A stretch of 15,473 bases of DNA from JBDNBY01 sp039767595. GTDB taxonomy: Bacteria; Pseudomonadota; Alphaproteobacteria; Rhodobacterales; Rhodobacteraceae. This document shows, in pieces, positions 15,235-15,473 of the stretch; position 1 is the stretch's first letter; every line of letters begins with the position of its first letter. The DNA is taken from the NCBI GenBank assembly GCA_039767595.1, contig JBDNBY010000067.1:1-15473 (forward strand), read 5' to 3'. The notes below the pieces were generated by a model. The model did not search any database, had not been told where the DNA came from, and was given only the letters and a program-made list of their open reading frames with translations. The position numbers were made by a program, and so were the translations under genes.

Positions 15235-15237
15235 TTT

Positions 15238-15473
15238 CAACTTGAGAGTTTGATCCTGGCTCAGAACGAACGCTGGCGGCAGGCCTAACACATGCAAGTC
15301 GAGCGGACCTTCGGGTTAGCGGCGGACGGGTTAGTAACGCGTGGGAACGTGCCCTTTAGCTCAGAATAGCCCCGGGAAACTGGGATTAAAACTGGATACG
15401 CCCTTAGGGGGAATAAAGGATCGGCCCGCGTTAGATTAGATAGTTGGTGGGGTAATGGCCTACCAAGTCTACG
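15238..15473 (+). rRNA. rrs: 16S ribosomal RNA, 5' end (runs off the right edge)
   Basis: The mature 5' end is placed at CAACTTGAGAGTTTGATCC, followed by the universal CTGGCTCAGAACGAACGCTGGCGGCAGG (split at 15258) and CACATGCAAGTCGAGCGG. The short first variable loop (ACCTTCGGGTTAGCGG) and GGGTTAGTAACGCGTGGGA are typical of Rhodobacterales. Helix 8 is CCCGG/CTGGG with a GAAA loop (15371-15384). The V2 stretch after TACGCCC looks shorter than usual for the order. About the first 236 bases of some 1460 are present; tRNA-Ile, tRNA-Ala, 23S and 5S would be expected beyond the edge. Confidence 0.97.

Overview
The window looks like a chromosomal segment of an alphaproteobacterium of the order Rhodobacterales (Roseobacter-type). 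Three things point there. The 16S rRNA gene entering at the right edge has the short first variable loop and the wording typical of that group. The L36 protein is the 41-residue alphaproteobacterial form. The gene pairs (an endonuclease/exonuclease/phosphatase-family gene beside leuB, and a DinB polymerase with an N-terminal Cys4 extension) are familiar from that order. I cannot name a species.

Layout, left to right. At 3-810 is the 3' part of a frameshifted endonuclease/exonuclease/phosphatase-family gene, followed by leuB (leucine biosynthesis) and a DMT-family exporter, all on +. A large membrane-bound hybrid sensor kinase (2947-5094, -) overlaps the end of the exporter gene. On the same strand and upstream of the kinase are rpmJ (a 41-codon gene at 5266-5391 with a textbook terminator) and a tRNA-Val(GAC) gene. 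An N-formylglutamate amidohydrolase (+) then converges on dinB, which is translationally coupled to pyrF (both -). Divergent from pyrF is clpB, preceded by a clear sigma-32-type heat-shock promoter. clpB converges on asd across a shared hairpin terminator. A periplasmic DUF302 protein (-) is divergent from msrP-msrQ (+), the periplasmic methionine-sulfoxide repair system. A 600-base non-coding region with rRNA promoter and leader signals leads into the 5' end of a 16S rRNA gene (15238 to the edge).

Taken together this is mostly housekeeping content: leucine, lysine/threonine/methionine (asd) and pyrimidine synthesis, protein quality control (ClpB, MsrPQ), translesion DNA synthesis and translation. 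I see no transposase, integrase, phage gene, CRISPR array or defence cluster, and I do not find a convincing undescribed multi-gene system. The points most worth a second look are the frameshift in the first gene, the degenerate second receiver-like domain in the orphan hybrid kinase, the E. coli-type Asd in an alphaproteobacterium, a 31-base interrupted palindrome abutting the msrP ribosome-binding site, the highly structured rRNA leader, and an apparently shortened V2 region of the 16S gene.
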